This document shows, in pieces, positions 5,470 through 6,291 of a DNA stretch of 6,291 nucleotides. The stretch comes from Acidobacteriota bacterium (GTDB lineage: Bacteria; Acidobacteriota; Holophagae; Thermotomaculales; Thermotomaculaceae): assembly GCA_027038695.1 (NCBI GenBank), contig JALWHA010000347.1, forward strand, positions 1 through 6,291, given 5' to 3'. Under the pieces are notes generated by a model. That model did not search any database and was not told the origin of the DNA. It saw only the letters and a list, made by a program, of their open reading frames with translations. Within the stretch, counting starts at the first letter, position 1. Every line of letters begins with the position of its first letter. The position numbers and the translations under genes are program-made.

Positions 5470-6291
5470 GTTTCTTAAAGAAAACTGGCTAATGCTTGTT
5501 TTAATCATTTTAATAGCCGGGGGAGGAATTTACTACATATTCATTCACCCTATTTTAAGAATTAAGCATGCACCTAAATTTGTTAAAGCCTATGTTGTGA
5601 TTAAAACAAAAAGCCTTGATTATGCCACAAACGACTTTATGGTAATTGAAGAAAACGAAAACCCGGAATTGCAAGCGTGCATTGTCGCAAAAAAATGGGG
5701 GGAAGACAAACTGACCTACTTCTGTCCTTCAAAGAGATTGAAGATAGACGGGGAGTTTATCCCTGAAGACAGGATTGAGCAATGGGACAACTTTAAGTGG
5801 AAAGAGGTCAGGGTTTTCTGGTTTAAGATTCAGCCTGTAACACTTGCCAAATACGAGAACGACCCCTTTGAATACTCTCACATAAAGTATGCTTATCAAT
5901 TCCAGACAACATGGCCTTTGCAATGGACGCACAAACTTGACGTAAGGGACTTTGCCTCAATCTACCCGAAACAGAATTACGGCACTATGAGGTTTAAAAT
6001 AAGGGTTGAAATAAAAGAAGGCATTGCCGATGTTATTGAAAAAGTTTATTCAATAGGGGAAGAAGATGTTGACGCAAACAATATAATTTCAGACAAGGTT
6101 TTCAAGGTTGCCCTTGTTCCCTCAAAGGATTACTTCGGCTACTTAACCTCTCTCTTCAACCTTGCCTATGTAACAGGCGGGATTGATTACAAAAAATTCG
6201 GAGACAAAAACCCTGCATATTTAAGGATTGCCATAGACTCTCCCGGATACTTTACCTATGCCGCGCAACTTGCGGGGTTCAAAGATGTTGA
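5450..6291 (+). CDS. Membrane-anchored protein of unknown function, 3' end cut by the window
   Basis: The frame is open from a well-placed ATG for 280 codons to the window edge, so the gene is real but incomplete. I do not recognise the family. A short Lys-rich start (MIKKFIEFLKEN) precedes one hydrophobic segment at about 13-32 (WLMLVLIILIAGGGIYYIFI). This has no clear signal-peptidase site, so it is probably an N-terminal anchor with the rest outside the cytoplasm. The remaining part is soluble in character, rich in aromatic and charged residues, with Trp at 83, 112, 117, 124, 155 and 159. Two stretches near the end, AYVTGG (239-244) and DSPGYFTYAAQLAGF (263-277), resemble the PYVWGG and DCSGFVxYVYxxAG blocks of NlpC/P60 cell-wall peptidases. 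Here Ser264 stands where the catalytic Cys would be, and about 18 extra residues lie between the blocks. That link is only a hypothesis. The gene overlaps the radical SAM gene by 20 bp and uses the same codon style, so it is native to the operon. Confidence 0.85.
   Translation, partial: MIKKFIEFLKENWLMLVLIILIAGGGIYYIFIHPILRIKHAPKFVKAYVVIKTKSLDYATNDFMVIEENENPELQACIVAKKWGEDKLTYFCPSKRLKIDGEFIPEDRIEQWDNFKWKEVRVFWFKIQPVTLAKYENDPFEYSHIKYAYQFQTTWPLQWTHKLDVRDFASIYPKQNYGTMRFKIRVEIKEGIADVIEKVYSIGEEDVDANNIISDKVFKVALVPSKDYFGYLTSLFNLAYVTGGIDYKKFGDKNPAYLRIAIDSPGYFTYAAQLAGFKDV

Noticed and set aside
5689..5702. A7-T-G6 run with an in-frame A AAA AAA slippery heptamer in the last gene
   Set aside because: The -1 frame reaches a stop after about two dozen codons. 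No clear downstream pseudoknot is apparent, and the zero frame is open to the window end, so programmed frameshifting is not supported.
5729..5932. Minus-strand frame of 67 codons opposite the last gene
   Set aside because: The + strand frame here is longer, has a good ribosome binding site and continues the operon, so this is a chance frame.

Overview
The window is a compact, AT-rich bacterial segment, roughly 60 % A+T by sampling. It is read almost entirely on the + strand, with very short or negative gaps between genes. Arg is mostly coded by AGG/AGA, several genes carry AAGGAG-type ribosome binding sites, and the proteins are rich in Lys and Glu. The gatC-gatA pair implies indirect tRNA amidation (Gln-tRNA and/or Asn-tRNA), as in most non-enteric bacteria. 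The sirtuin reads most like the Thermotoga-type bacterial enzymes. The phylum cannot be fixed from the sequence. An anaerobic or thermophilic lineage is a guess based on AGR codon use and the radical SAM enzyme.

Layout: positions 1-21 may hold the first seven codons of a divergent minus-strand gene. Positions 22-106 are a very A/T-rich intergenic region with closely spaced A/T tracts, probably the control region for the genes to the right. A PAS plus PP2C-type (SpoIIE/RsbU-like) Ser/Thr phosphatase (107-1216) follows. A zinc-binding Sir2-family NAD-dependent deacylase (1219-1953) comes 2 nt after it, with its ribosome binding site overlapping the phosphatase gene's end. After a 63-nt gap with a perfect -10-like TATAAT come gatC (2017-2304), gatA (2315-3754), rnc for RNase III (3741-4457), an Elp3-like radical SAM protein without an acetyltransferase domain (4447-5469), and a membrane-anchored protein of unknown function cut by the window end (5450 to beyond 6291). 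From gatA onward each gene overlaps the next by 11-20 bp, so these genes are very likely one transcript with coupled translation.

Biologically, the first two genes look like a signalling pair: a sensor-type protein phosphatase and a protein deacylase that reports NAD+ status. The rest is a translation and RNA-processing cluster (tRNA-dependent amidation, dsRNA cleavage, possible RNA modification) ending in an envelope-type protein. No mobile element, CRISPR array, tRNA, rRNA or convincing terminator was found. The points most worth a second look are an Asn where RNase III normally has a metal-binding Asp, a weak NlpC/P60-like motif with Ser in place of the catalytic Cys in the last protein, and the GNAT-less Elp3-like gene fused by overlap to rnc.
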